DNA of 64,000 nt from Candidatus Eisenbergiella intestinipullorum (GTDB taxonomy: Bacteria; Bacillota; Clostridia; Lachnospirales; Lachnospiraceae). Positions 1 through 8,448 of this stretch are shown in pieces. The stretch's first letter is position 1. Each line of letters begins with the position of its first letter. The translations under genes and the position numbers were made by a program. The notes beneath the pieces were generated by a model. The model ran no database searches and was not told the DNA's origin. It saw only the letters and a program-made list of their open reading frames with translations. Where the stretch lies: NCBI GenBank assembly GCA_019119815.1, contig DWWH01000050.1, forward strand, positions 1 to 64,000, given 5' to 3'.

Positions 1-135
1 GTTACAGCTCAGCCTTCGGCAGATCTGTAACGGCATCCGGCCATTCCAAGCGCTTCGCGCCAGGCCGGATGCTTCCAGCCGGTCTGTTTTCGTACGGTCT
101 GCGCAGGGAATGCGCAGATCTGGCTGAGTAATAAC
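1..135. mobile_element. MITE-like structured repeat, copy 1
   Basis: This element matches the one at 10717-10850 with five substitutions and one indel by hand alignment. Its ends are imperfect inverted repeats: GTTACAGCTCAGCC at the left, and GGCTGAGTAATAAC at the right, whose complement matches 11 of 14. Inside are a hairpin around CATCCGGCC/GGCCGGATG and another of GGTCTGCGCA/TGCGCAGATC. It encodes nothing and lies just downstream of the ROK gene. The left flank is outside the window, so a target duplication cannot be checked here. Confidence 0.75.
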
Positions 136-148
136 TCCCATTCTTTTT

Positions 149-1093
149 TCACAGATCTCCCAGCCTTGCCGCTCCCACGATACCCGCATCGTTCCCATAA
201 CGGGCCGGACGCAGAAGCGTCTGGACCTTTGATGCCCTGGAATATACCATCCGTGCAATGCGCTCCTGCACCTGAGGCAGAAACAGCTCCGCCGCTCCGC
301 TGATGCCTCCTCCGATCACCAGCTCCGCAGGCTGCAGAAGATTGATGAGATTGGTCAGCCCCTCCGCCAGAAGCTGTGCATATTCCCCGCAGACCGCCAT
401 GGCCGTCTCATCCTTTTCCCGGACCGCCTGAAAAAAGATCCTGCCGTTCATCCGCACGGCGTCTCCTCCCGTCAGAGCGTTCAGCCTGCTGTCCGGATGT
501 TCCTGCGCCGCCTGAGCCGCCCGCCTCACCAGCGCCGATGCGGAAGCATAGGCTTCAAAGCAGCCCTTTCTGCCGCAGTTGCAGTCGATCCCGTCATAAC
601 GGATCGTCATGTGTCCGATCTCTCCCTCGGCGAAATTCACCCCCCGGTAAAGCCTTCCGTCCAGCACGATGCCGCAGCCGATTCCCGTTCCCAGCGTCAC
701 CATGATAAAAGAAGGGGCGCTGCTTTCACTCAGCAGATACTCTCCCCAGGCCGCCAGATTTGCGTCATTGTCGATCAGCACCTTTTTTCTCAGCTTCGCT
801 TCCAGCATATCGCGGATGGGAACGTCCGAAATGCTCAGATTGTTGGCATACTCGATCATCCCCGTCTGTGCGTTGAAGCTTCCCGGCACGCCCATGCCGA
901 TACTTCCGATCTCTTCCTGTCTCAGACCGTTTTTCTCAAGCAGGGCGGAAATATTCGCAGAAAGCTCTTCCAGATATTTCTCCGCTCCCTGCTCCGTGTC
1001 CGTAGCGAACTCCACCCGGTCTTTCAGCGCAAGGCCCTCCACCAGTCCGACAGCCGTATGTGTTCCTCCCATATCAATTCCGATCTCGTACAT
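149..1093 (-). CDS. ROK family sugar kinase (glucokinase-like)
   Basis: A 314-residue cytoplasmic kinase predicted to phosphorylate a hexose or N-acetylhexosamine with ATP. The start is the ATG before YEIGIDMGGTHT, preceded by AAAGGGG; the frame stays open 26 codons upstream, but that stretch looks like leader. The ATP-binding DMGGTHT motif is at the N-terminus, LGTGIGCGIV is mid-protein, and the ROK zinc site is visible as GHMTI followed by CNCGRKGCFEAYAS. The catalytic Asp is probably in the DNDANLAAWGE stretch. It is divergent from the DeoR regulator gene at 1428, which suggests shared sugar control. Substrate cannot be read from sequence; N-acetylmannosamine or glucose are both possible. 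Confidence 0.9.
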   Translation of the reverse strand: MYEIGIDMGGTHTAVGLVEGLALKDRVEFATDTEQGAEKYLEELSANISALLEKNGLRQEEIGSIGMGVPGSFNAQTGMIEYANNLSISDVPIRDMLEAKLRKKVLIDNDANLAAWGEYLLSESSAPSFIMVTLGTGIGCGIVLDGRLYRGVNFAEGEIGHMTIRYDGIDCNCGRKGCFEAYASASALVRRAAQAAQEHPDSRLNALTGGDAVRMNGRIFFQAVREKDETAMAVCGEYAQLLAEGLTNLINLLQPAELVIGGGISGAAELFLPQVQERIARMVYSRASKVQTLLRPARYGNDAGIVGAARLGDL

Positions 1094-1427
1094 TTCCGCC
1101 CCTTTCCGCTGCCGCCGGGCAGCATTCTCTTTTCCTTCTCCTTCATTCCCTGATCCGGGCCTCCGGGCCAAAACGGTCCGGCCCTGCTCTGTTGTCTCCG
1201 GTCTCTGTGCTCTGCGTATATACGGCAGAAATGCCGGGAAAAGAGCTCAGCCGGGACAGGATCATGATACCGTGGCCCATCGTTCCCTGTCAACGGATTT
1301 GAATCAGGCCGAAGCTGTTTTTGCAGGCGGAATGACAGCCTGTTTTCTTCTTGACAGAAAGCGGATGCCCTGTTATATTATGTGCATATAGTTGTGTTTA
1401 TATGTGTTTTATTGGAGTTAATTGGAT
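1094..1427. other. Divergent intergenic region, ROK kinase / DeoR
   Basis: This 334-base gap holds the DeoR promoter at 1351-1379 and the ribosome binding site GGAG at 1414-1417. A small hairpin, CGGCA-gaaa-TGCCG, is near 1221. No convincing gene was found. A DeoR autoregulatory operator is expected here but no clear direct repeat could be assigned. Confidence 0.5.
1351..1379 (+). promoter_or_regulatory. Sigma-A promoter of the DeoR gene
   Basis: TTGACA at 1351-1356 and TATATT at 1374-1379 are separated by exactly 17 bases, about 45 bases upstream of the start codon at 1428. Confidence 0.75.
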
Positions 1428-2189
1428 ATGTTTGCAAATGAAAGAAGAAATAAAATTCTGGAGCTGTTAAACCGCCGTCCCTCCGTCACGGTCACGGAGT
1501 TGACCGGACTTTTCCAGGTATCTCTGGAGACCATCCGGAGGGATCTGGAATATCTGGAAATGCAGGGCGCGCTGAAACGGGTACACGGCGGCGCGCTCAG
1601 CATGAACCGGATGCAGAGCTATACCGGCCTGTCCGAACGGAGCACGGAACATCAGCCTGAGAAAAGGCAGATCGCCCGCACCGCGCTTGCCCGCATCCGG
1701 GAAGGAGAACGGATCGCTCTGGATTCCGGTTCCACCACAGCCGAACTGGCTTACCTTTTGCGGGATTCCTTTCAGGAGCTCACCGTTGTGACTGCTTCCC
1801 TGACGATCTTTGAGATTCTTTCCGGAAAGCCCGGTTTTCAGGTGATCCTCACGGGAGGCTTCTACCTGCCGGTGGAGAAGGCCTTTTACGGCCATCTGGC
1901 GCTGGATACGATCCGGCAGCTGCATGTTTCCTCCTTTTTTCTGGCTCCGTCAGCGCTTTCTTTGAATTTCGGCATCAGCGAGCATGTATGCGGACTGGTG
2001 GAGGTGCAGAGGGCCCTGATCGGGAGCGCAGATCAGGTGATCGTCCTGGCGGACAGCTCCAAATTTGAAACCTGCGCGGCGCTGAAGGTCTGCGATCTGT
2101 CCCCCCGTTTTCTCTACCTGACCGACAGGGAGCTTTCCATGGACATCCGGGAGGCCTGGAAAAAGGCTTCCCTCCATATCATAAATTAA
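1428..2189 (+). CDS. DeoR family transcriptional regulator
   Basis: A 253-residue repressor. The N-terminal HTH (RRNKILELLNRRPSVTVTELTGLFQVSLETIRRDLEYLEMQG) is the classic DeoR motif, followed by KRVHGGA. The C-terminal sugar-phosphate sensor domain shows DSGSTTAEL, the DeoRC signature, and VLADSSKFE near the end. ATG 1428 was chosen over an in-frame TTG at 1422 because GGAG at 1414-1417 is 10 bases from the ATG but only 4 from the TTG. The gene lies 119 bases before the MFS carrier gene on the same strand and is divergent from the ROK kinase, so it probably controls both in response to a phosphorylated sugar. Confidence 0.93.
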   Translation: MFANERRNKILELLNRRPSVTVTELTGLFQVSLETIRRDLEYLEMQGALKRVHGGALSMNRMQSYTGLSERSTEHQPEKRQIARTALARIREGERIALDSGSTTAELAYLLRDSFQELTVVTASLTIFEILSGKPGFQVILTGGFYLPVEKAFYGHLALDTIRQLHVSSFFLAPSALSLNFGISEHVCGLVEVQRALIGSADQVIVLADSSKFETCAALKVCDLSPRFLYLTDRELSMDIREAWKKASLHIIN

Positions 2190-2308
2190 TTTTTTCAATC
2201 AGCTGATGCCGACGGCGGTTTGAAGGGGAGAATCGTGTGAGGGCAGAAGGGAAACCGCATTTATGATTTCTCTTCCTCCCGTCGCCGCGCTCCGGAATGG
2301 AGATTTTT

Positions 2309-3544
2309 ATGAGCGGTGTACTTACCTCCGGACGGCAGAAAAACGTTTTCTGTTTTCTCTGCTGTCTGGTCTATTTTATCAGTTATCTGACACGCATGAA
2401 CTATGCCGCCTGTCTTGCGGAGATTCAGGACTCTCTGGGTCTGGCGAAAAGCATCGTAAGCCTGCCCGTTACCGGAAGCTTTCTCACATACGGTATCGGC
2501 CAGCTGCTCTGCGGCTTCCTCGGGGACCGCTTTTCTCCGAGAAAAATGATCGCCGCAGGCCTTGCCTCCGCCTGTGTCTGCAATCTTCTGGTGGCTCTGT
2601 TTCCCGACATCCGGCTCATCATCCCGGTCTGGTGTCTGAACGGCCTGTTCCAGTCCATGCTCTGGCCGCCTCTCGTGCGGATCATGGCAGAAACGCTGGA
2701 TGCCAAACAGTATCAGAAATGCTGTGTGCAGGTTTCCATGGCTTCCTCCGTGGGCACAGTGTTCGTCTATGTATTCGTGCCTCTGTGCATCCGGTTCGCA
2801 AGCTGGAGGGCGGCGTTCCTGTTTCCCGCTCTTGCCGGAGCGCTCTCCGCCTTTGCCTGGTTTATCGGAATCGGCCGGCTGCAGGCGGACGGAAAAAATA
2901 CGGTCAAAACCGGTCATGAGAAGTCCTCCGGCCAGCCCTCCGTGCCCCTGACCACCCTTCTTCTCCGCGCAGCCCTCCTGCCAGCCATGCTTGCCATCGT
3001 GCTGCACGGCATCCTGCGGGACGGAATCACCACCTGGATGCCCGTATCCATATCGGAAACCTTCGGCCTGAGTAACGCGGTTTCCATTCTGACAGCAACC
3101 GTACTTCCCGTGTTCAGCATTCTGAGCATCTACCTGGCTTCCGCCATGCTGGAACGCATCCGGAACGAATTTCTGGCCTCCGCCATGCTTTTTGCCCTGG
3201 CGGCCGCCTGCTCCGCCCTGCTGGTGCTTCTGTACCGGCACGGCCCTGTCCCCAGCGTGATCCTGATGACCCTGACCGCAGGCTGCATGTACGGCATCAA
3301 CCTGTTTCTCATCAGCCGTCTGCCCGCCCATTTTTCCCGTTTCGGCAAGGTGGCGACGGTTTCCGGCATCCTGAATGCCTCCACCTATGTGGGAAGTTCG
3401 CTCTCCGCCTGGCTGTTCGGCATGCTTTCCGATCTGCTCGGCTGGATCGCCGTCATCGGCGTATGGGTGGTTATCGCCCTCGGAGGCGCGGCGATCTGCT
3501 TTGCCTTTTTCCGGAAATGGAAAAAATTTCAGGCAGAAGCCTGA
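2309..3544 (+). CDS. MFS transporter, organophosphate:phosphate antiporter-like
   Basis: A 411-residue membrane carrier with about 12 hydrophobic segments and a charged central loop near residues 200-215. The N-terminal part (SYLTRMNYA, YGIGQLLCGFLGDRFSPRK, then WPPLVRIMAE) resembles the GlpT/UhpC branch of the major facilitator superfamily, which exchanges sugar phosphates or glycerol 3-phosphate for phosphate. ATG 2309 is preferred to the in-frame ATG 2297 because GGAG ends 6 bases upstream of it. It follows the DeoR gene and probably shares its control. The substrate is unknown; another organic anion is possible. Confidence 0.85.
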   Translation: MSGVLTSGRQKNVFCFLCCLVYFISYLTRMNYAACLAEIQDSLGLAKSIVSLPVTGSFLTYGIGQLLCGFLGDRFSPRKMIAAGLASACVCNLLVALFPDIRLIIPVWCLNGLFQSMLWPPLVRIMAETLDAKQYQKCCVQVSMASSVGTVFVYVFVPLCIRFASWRAAFLFPALAGALSAFAWFIGIGRLQADGKNTVKTGHEKSSGQPSVPLTTLLLRAALLPAMLAIVLHGILRDGITTWMPVSISETFGLSNAVSILTATVLPVFSILSIYLASAMLERIRNEFLASAMLFALAAACSALLVLLYRHGPVPSVILMTLTAGCMYGINLFLISRLPAHFSRFGKVATVSGILNASTYVGSSLSAWLFGMLSDLLGWIAVIGVWVVIALGGAAICFAFFRKWKKFQAEA

Positions 3545-3622
3545 TCCCCCATCCCGGCAGCCGGAGGCGCGGCTTTTCTTTGCCGCGCAAAGCTCCCGCC
3601 TCCGGGAGGCGTTTTCCAAAGA

Positions 3623-4498
3623 TCATCCCTCCCGCTCCAGCGCGCGCATGAAGTCCACGTACAGCGGCAGCGCGCGCTCCGGCTCCGGGAGCTCCGGATG
3701 CCAGCGTTTTTCCCATTCAAAGGAATAGAAGCCGTCATAGTCGTCCCGCCGAAGCCGTCCAATGACCGCCTTCAGCGGCAGCACGCCCTCTCCGGGCAGG
3801 CACAGTTTCGGCCTTTCCTGTTCCATCACGCAGTCCTTGATATGTACATGACGGATGAAAGGCCGCAGGGCCTCGTAAAAGGGAAGAAAATTGTCTCCAT
3901 GCCAGAGCCAGCTGTGATATACATCCCAGATCAGGCCAAAGGCCGGTTCCTCTGCAAACGTCCTGCACAGGCGGCTCAGAACGGGCAGGGAATTGAAATC
4001 CCCATGGACCTCCAGCAGCACCTGGACGGGCCTGCCGGGCCGGAGGGCTGAGGCATAGGCGCACAGCTCCCCAATCCCTTCTTCCACCCTGCGCATCACC
4101 GCTTCCCTTTCATCTTCTTCCGGATAACCCTTTCCGGAAAGGCCATTTCCCGGAAAATTGTTTCCCGGAAGCTCGTTTCCGAATACACGGATAAATGGAA
4201 TCTCCATCTCAGTGCACAGCCTGATGGCGCTCCGCCCCTCCTGCATGGCATCCTCCAGCTTCTCTTTTTCATGAAACTGCACCGACGTTCCCACACCGCA
4301 CAGGCTGATCCCGTATTGTTTCAGAAGCCTTCCGGTTTCGGCCCGCTTTTCCGGCTTCATACAGTCCAGCCGCTCCGTGCGCAGCTGATCTTTCACGCCG
4401 CGCAGCTCCACGGCGTCGTAGCCCATCTCACGAGCATTTTTCACAATATGTTCCAGGCTCCACTCCGGGCATCCCAGCGTTGAAAAAGAAAGTTTCAT
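3623..4498 (-). CDS. Sugar phosphate isomerase/epimerase, AP2Ec TIM barrel
   Basis: A 291-residue protein of the xylose-isomerase-like TIM barrel superfamily. It begins KLSFSTLGCPEWSLE and continues GYDAVELRG, a standard opening. Likely metal ligands are in LLEVHGDFN (Glu, His), GLIWDVYHSWLWHGD (Asp, His), HVHIKDC (His, Asp) and FYSFEWEK (Glu). The start is ATG 4498, preceded by GAGGAGGGG; an in-frame ATG at 4570 lacks such a site. It converges on the MFS gene. Family members isomerise or epimerise sugars or cyclitols; the substrate here is open. Confidence 0.88.
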   Translation of the reverse strand: MKLSFSTLGCPEWSLEHIVKNAREMGYDAVELRGVKDQLRTERLDCMKPEKRAETGRLLKQYGISLCGVGTSVQFHEKEKLEDAMQEGRSAIRLCTEMEIPFIRVFGNELPGNNFPGNGLSGKGYPEEDEREAVMRRVEEGIGELCAYASALRPGRPVQVLLEVHGDFNSLPVLSRLCRTFAEEPAFGLIWDVYHSWLWHGDNFLPFYEALRPFIRHVHIKDCVMEQERPKLCLPGEGVLPLKAVIGRLRRDDYDGFYSFEWEKRWHPELPEPERALPLYVDFMRALEREG

Positions 4499-4690
4499 TC
4501 GCGTCCCCTCCTCCGGCATCGCGCCGCTTTTATCATATCCGATTATCTCCCATCCTTCCGGTTCCCGCAAGCCTCTGGTAAAAATCCTTTTCCTGTGCTA
4601 TACTTGCCTGAAACGCGCCTTTTTCCGGGGGGCAGACGGATCCGGAAACAAATCCACCAAAATCTACATTATATACAGGAGTTTTTTCAT

Positions 4691-6247
4691 ATGAGTATAC
4701 TGAACGTAGAGCATCTGACCCACGGCTTCGGCGATCGGGCCATTTTTGAGGACGTGTCCTTCCGCCTTCTGAAGGGAGAACATATCGGCCTGGTGGGAGC
4801 CAACGGGGAAGGCAAATCCACCTTCATGAACATCATCACCGGCAAGCTGATTCCCGACGAAGGGAAGATCGAATGGGCCAAAAACGTGCGGGCGGGCTAT
4901 CTGGACCAGCACACCGTGCTGGAAAAGGGAACCACCATCCGGGAAACCCTGGCGTCCGCCTTTTCCTTCCTGTTCGACCTGGAAGCGCGGATGAACGAAA
5001 TCTGTGAAAAGATGGGGGATGCTTCCGATACGGAACTGGAACAGTATATGGAGGAGCTCGGCACCATCCAGGAGCTTCTGACCGCGCATGATTTCTACCT
5101 CATCGACAGCAAGGTGGAGGAAGTGGGCCGGGCTCTGGGCCTTGCGGACGTGGGCCTGGATCAGGACGTCTCCCGGCTTTCCGGCGGCCAGCGCACCAGG
5201 GTCCTTCTGGGAAAGCTCCTTCTGGAAAAGCCGGACATTCTGCTTCTGGATGAGCCCACCAACTATCTGGATGAGGCGCACATCGAATGGCTGAAGCGCT
5301 ACCTTCTGGAGTATGAAAACGCCTTCATCCTGATCTCCCATGACATCCCGTTTCTCAACAGCGTAGTCAATCTGATCTGGCACATGGATAACCGGACGCT
5401 GACCCGCTATGTGGGAAACTATGACAGGTTCACGGAGGTCTATGCCGCGAAAAAGGCCCAGCTGGAGGCCGCCTACAACAGACAGCAGAAGGAGATCGCG
5501 GACCTGAAGGACTTTGTCGCCCGCAACAAGGCCCGCGTCTCCACCCGGAACATGGCCATGTCCCGCCAGAAAAAGCTGGATAAGATGGACGTGATCGAGC
5601 TGGCCGCCGAAAAACCGAAGCCGGAATTCCACTTTAAGGAGGACCGGGCGCCGGGACGCTTTATTTTCACCACAAAGGAGCTGGTCATCGGCTATGAAGA
5701 GCCCCTGTCCTCTCCCCTGAACCTTTCCATGGAACGGGGCCAGAAGATCGCCATGGTGGGCGCCAACGGCATCGGAAAAACCACCCTATTAAAGAGCATC
5801 CTGGGCCTGATCCCTCCGCTCTCCGGCAGCGTGGAACAGGGGGATTATCTGAGCGTCGGCTATTTTGAGCAGGAAATGGAGGCGGATGAGACCACCACCT
5901 GCATTCAGGCCATCTGGGAGGAATTTCCTTCCTACACCCAGTACGAGGTGCGCTCCGCCCTGGCAAAATGCGGCCTGACCACCAAACACATCGAAAGCCT
6001 GGTGCGGGTCTTGAGCGGCGGGGAGCAGGCGAAGGTACGGCTCTGTAAGCTGATCAACCGGCCCACTAACGTGCTTCTGCTGGATGAGCCCACCAATCAT
6101 CTGGATGCGGACGCCAAGGCGGAGCTGAAGCGGGCCCTGTCCGCCTATAAGGGCAGCATCCTGATGGTCTGCCATGAACCGGAATTTTATCAGGATATTG
6201 TGGATACCGTCTGGGACTGCACGAAATGGACGACGCGGGTGTTTTAG
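4691..6247 (+). CDS. ABC-F family ATPase
   Basis: A 518-residue soluble protein with two ABC domains and no membrane segment. Domain 1 has GANGEGKST, LSGGQRTRV and LLLDEPTNYLD. Domain 2 has GANGIGKTT, LSGGEQAKV and LLLDEPTNHLD. The linker between them is charged (DFVARNKARVSTRNMAMSRQKKLDK), as expected for the P-site tRNA interaction motif. ABC-F proteins act on ribosomes in translation control or antibiotic protection; the length and motifs fit the housekeeping YbiT/YkpA-type group more than resistance proteins. The start is ATG 4691, with AGGAG at 4677-4681; the frame is open 32 codons further upstream. It is divergent from the isomerase gene. Confidence 0.92.
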   Translation: MSILNVEHLTHGFGDRAIFEDVSFRLLKGEHIGLVGANGEGKSTFMNIITGKLIPDEGKIEWAKNVRAGYLDQHTVLEKGTTIRETLASAFSFLFDLEARMNEICEKMGDASDTELEQYMEELGTIQELLTAHDFYLIDSKVEEVGRALGLADVGLDQDVSRLSGGQRTRVLLGKLLLEKPDILLLDEPTNYLDEAHIEWLKRYLLEYENAFILISHDIPFLNSVVNLIWHMDNRTLTRYVGNYDRFTEVYAAKKAQLEAAYNRQQKEIADLKDFVARNKARVSTRNMAMSRQKKLDKMDVIELAAEKPKPEFHFKEDRAPGRFIFTTKELVIGYEEPLSSPLNLSMERGQKIAMVGANGIGKTTLLKSILGLIPPLSGSVEQGDYLSVGYFEQEMEADETTTCIQAIWEEFPSYTQYEVRSALAKCGLTTKHIESLVRVLSGGEQAKVRLCKLINRPTNVLLLDEPTNHLDADAKAELKRALSAYKGSILMVCHEPEFYQDIVDTVWDCTKWTTRVF

Positions 6248-6318
6248 GCCCGCTTCTCTTCTGAAGCGCCGGTCCCGGACCGCTTTTCAATCCGGAAGAA
6301 GAAAGGGGTGAAAACCGG

Positions 6319-7629
6319 ATGGATCTGATCAGTCAGTTTATCGAAAATTATAAAAAGAAAATCAGCTTTTACGAAACGGCCGGACATGTGGCGGAGGATC
6401 TGCTACGGGACGCCCTGCATTCCTCCGGTATCCGCGCCATCGTCACCTCGCGGGCCAAAAGCCCGGTCCGGCTGAAAAACAAGGTGGCCCAGCGCAATGA
6501 AAAGAGGGAGCAGCCCTACCGGAGCATGAACGAAATCTATTCGGACATCGCCGACCTGTCCGGCGTGCGCGTCTCCCTCTACTTCCCGGGCGACCGGGCC
6601 AAGGCCGACCAGGTGATCAACAACCTGTTTACCGTGCTGGAAACCAAGAAATTTCCCGGCCAGTCCAGGCAGCCTTCCTATAACAAACGCTTTTCCGGCT
6701 ACTGGGCCACCCATTACCGGGCCTCCATGAAGGAGGAGCTTCTGGAAAAAAAGCAGCTCAAGTACGCCTCCGTGCGTCTGGAGATCCAGGTGGCCTCCGT
6801 GCTGATGCACGCCTGGTCCGAGGTGGAGCACGATCTGGTCTACAAGCCCATGCAGGGCACCCTCTCCGATGAGGAGCTGGCCATTCTGGATGAGCTCAAC
6901 GGCCTGGTTCTGGCCGGAGAAATCGCCCTGGAACGGCTGCAGGCCGCCGGCAACGCCCGCCTGCAGAGCAAAAACGCGGCCTTCGGCAGCCAGTACGATC
7001 TGGCCGCCTACCTGTATGATTACCTGAGCACCCGTTACAAACGCTTTGACATCGAGCCAAAAATGGGCAATGTGGAACAGCTTCTGCGCCTGATGAACCG
7101 TCTGAAGCTGGACAGCGCGAAAGAGCTGGAGCCGATCCTGAAATCCACCAGGCTGGTGGACGACAGACGCACCATCTCCCAGCAGCTCATCGACCAGATC
7201 ATCTGCGGCAGCGAAAAGCGCTATGAGCTTTACCGGGAGCTTCGCGCCGCTTCGGAAAAATCCGACGGCAGCCTGCGCAGAACCGCTCCGGGACAGCTGG
7301 AGGCGGAAGAATATTTCCTGAAGCCCTGGATCAGCCTGGAGACCGTTCTCATGAAGCTGACCCGCCAGAGCAATCCCAAGGCCCGCGGCACCTTCAATCT
7401 CAACAGCATCAAGCGCATGAAGCTGCTGAAAAAGGACAGCCTGGAAAAGCTCCAGAACCTGCGCAATTTCCGCAACGGCCTGGTGCACGGCATCGACAGC
7501 CCCGCGCCCGCTTCCCTCATCCGGATGGGCGACGGCGTGCGGGAGATTCTCTCCGAGCTGACGGCAGCGCAGACCGACGACGGAAAAGAGGCGACGGGAG
7601 GCAGGGAACCGGCGGCAGGCAGAGAATAA
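6319..7629 (+). CDS. RelA/SpoT-domain nucleotide synthetase with C-terminal HEPN-like region
   Basis: A 436-residue protein. Residues about 30-200 match the alarmone synthetase fold: TSRAKSP (ATP binding), DIADLSGVRVSLYF, FSGYWATHYRA and LEIQVASVLMHAWSEVEHDLVYK, the last containing the ExQ catalytic motif and WxEIEH block. All expected synthetase residues look intact, and there is no HD hydrolase, TGS or ACT domain. The C-terminal third is helical and ends with RNFRNGLVHG, where R385 and H390 fit an Rx4H HEPN ribonuclease motif. It could make (p)ppGpp, or be a toxic synthetase that modifies tRNA or adenylates. It follows the ABC-F gene by 71 bases. No antitoxin gene is evident. Confidence 0.85.
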   Translation: MDLISQFIENYKKKISFYETAGHVAEDLLRDALHSSGIRAIVTSRAKSPVRLKNKVAQRNEKREQPYRSMNEIYSDIADLSGVRVSLYFPGDRAKADQVINNLFTVLETKKFPGQSRQPSYNKRFSGYWATHYRASMKEELLEKKQLKYASVRLEIQVASVLMHAWSEVEHDLVYKPMQGTLSDEELAILDELNGLVLAGEIALERLQAAGNARLQSKNAAFGSQYDLAAYLYDYLSTRYKRFDIEPKMGNVEQLLRLMNRLKLDSAKELEPILKSTRLVDDRRTISQQLIDQIICGSEKRYELYRELRAASEKSDGSLRRTAPGQLEAEEYFLKPWISLETVLMKLTRQSNPKARGTFNLNSIKRMKLLKKDSLEKLQNLRNFRNGLVHGIDSPAPASLIRMGDGVREILSELTAAQTDDGKEATGGREPAAGRE

Positions 7630-7701
7630 ACGGGCGCAAGCCAGCAGGCGAGGCAAAACCGGCCTGTCCCGGACTGCAGCCTGGCCGCGGCAGACGGCAG
7701 C

Positions 7702-7765
7702 AAACAGGCAGGCGGCTGCCGCGCTGTTCCTTTCCGGACACGCGCTGCAGCCCCTGCCTGTTTTT
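7702..7765. terminator. Bidirectional terminator
   Basis: A perfect 11-base stem, AAACAGGCAGG at 7702-7712 and CCTGCCTGTTT at 7753-7763, is followed by T residues on the plus strand. It lies between convergent genes (RelA/SpoT-like and endonuclease III). Confidence 0.7.
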
Positions 7766-7782
7766 CCCCATTTTATTTTCCT

Positions 7783-8409
7783 TTACAGCTTCTTTTCACA
7801 CCACTCCGCCAGCGGACATTCCTCGCACCTGGCCCGCCGGGCGGTGCAGATGGAACGGCCCAGGTAAATGAGCTGAAAATTGATCCGGTTCCAGTGATCC
7901 ACCGGAAGCACCTTCATCAGCTCCGCCTCCGTTTCCACCGGATTTTTTCCCTTCGCCCAGCCCAGCCGGTGGGAAATGCGGAACACATGGGTGTCCACCG
8001 TCACGCCCGGCGTCCCGTAGGCGTCCGCCAGAAAAAGCGTTCCCGTCTTTCTTCCCACGCCCGCCAGCTTCAGCACCTCGTCCAGCGTATCCGGCACCTT
8101 TCCGCCGTACTCCTTCCAGATCTGCTCACAGCATTTTTTCATGTTTTTCGCCTTATTTTTATACAGGCCGACAGAACGGATATAGCTTTCAATCTCCTCG
8201 ATATCCGCCTCCGCCACCTCCTGCGCCGTATGGAATCTTCCGAACAGCCCCGGCAGCGCCTCGTCCACCTGCTTATCCGTGCTCTGGGCGCTCAGCATGA
8301 TCGCCACCAGAAGCTGCCAGTCCGCGTTGTGGTAAAAGCCTTCCTTCTTCGTTCCGTACAGCTCGTCAAGACGGGCGAGAATGTGATCCCGTTTCTCTTT
8401 TTTTGTCAT
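7783..8409 (-). CDS. nth: Endonuclease III
   Basis: A 208-residue DNA glycosylase/AP lyase for oxidised pyrimidines in base excision repair. The helix-hairpin-helix LAGVGRKTG contains the catalytic Lys, and VDTHVFR contains the catalytic Asp. The C-terminal 4Fe-4S cluster motif is complete: C-TARRAR-C-EE-C-PLAEW-C. Length is normal for the family. The start ATG 8409 has GGAG upstream. It lies 39 bases downstream of the AlbA-type gene on the same strand and may be cotranscribed with it, although base composition suggests that neighbour was acquired separately. Confidence 0.97.
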   Translation of the reverse strand: MTKKEKRDHILARLDELYGTKKEGFYHNADWQLLVAIMLSAQSTDKQVDEALPGLFGRFHTAQEVAEADIEEIESYIRSVGLYKNKAKNMKKCCEQIWKEYGGKVPDTLDEVLKLAGVGRKTGTLFLADAYGTPGVTVDTHVFRISHRLGWAKGKNPVETEAELMKVLPVDHWNRINFQLIYLGRSICTARRARCEECPLAEWCEKKL

Positions 8410-8448
8410 TTGTGTTCTTCTCCTTCTTTCTGAAGGCTTACCGCCGTA

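Noticed and set aside
1..135. Assignment of the MITE to the IS66 family
   Set aside because: The 8-base duplication would fit, but the terminal GTTAC differs from the GTAA ends I associate with IS66; no parent element was seen.
2261..3619. Open frame of 452 codons opposite the MFS gene
   Set aside because: Gly/His/Gln-rich shadow translation; the membrane protein on the plus strand is real.
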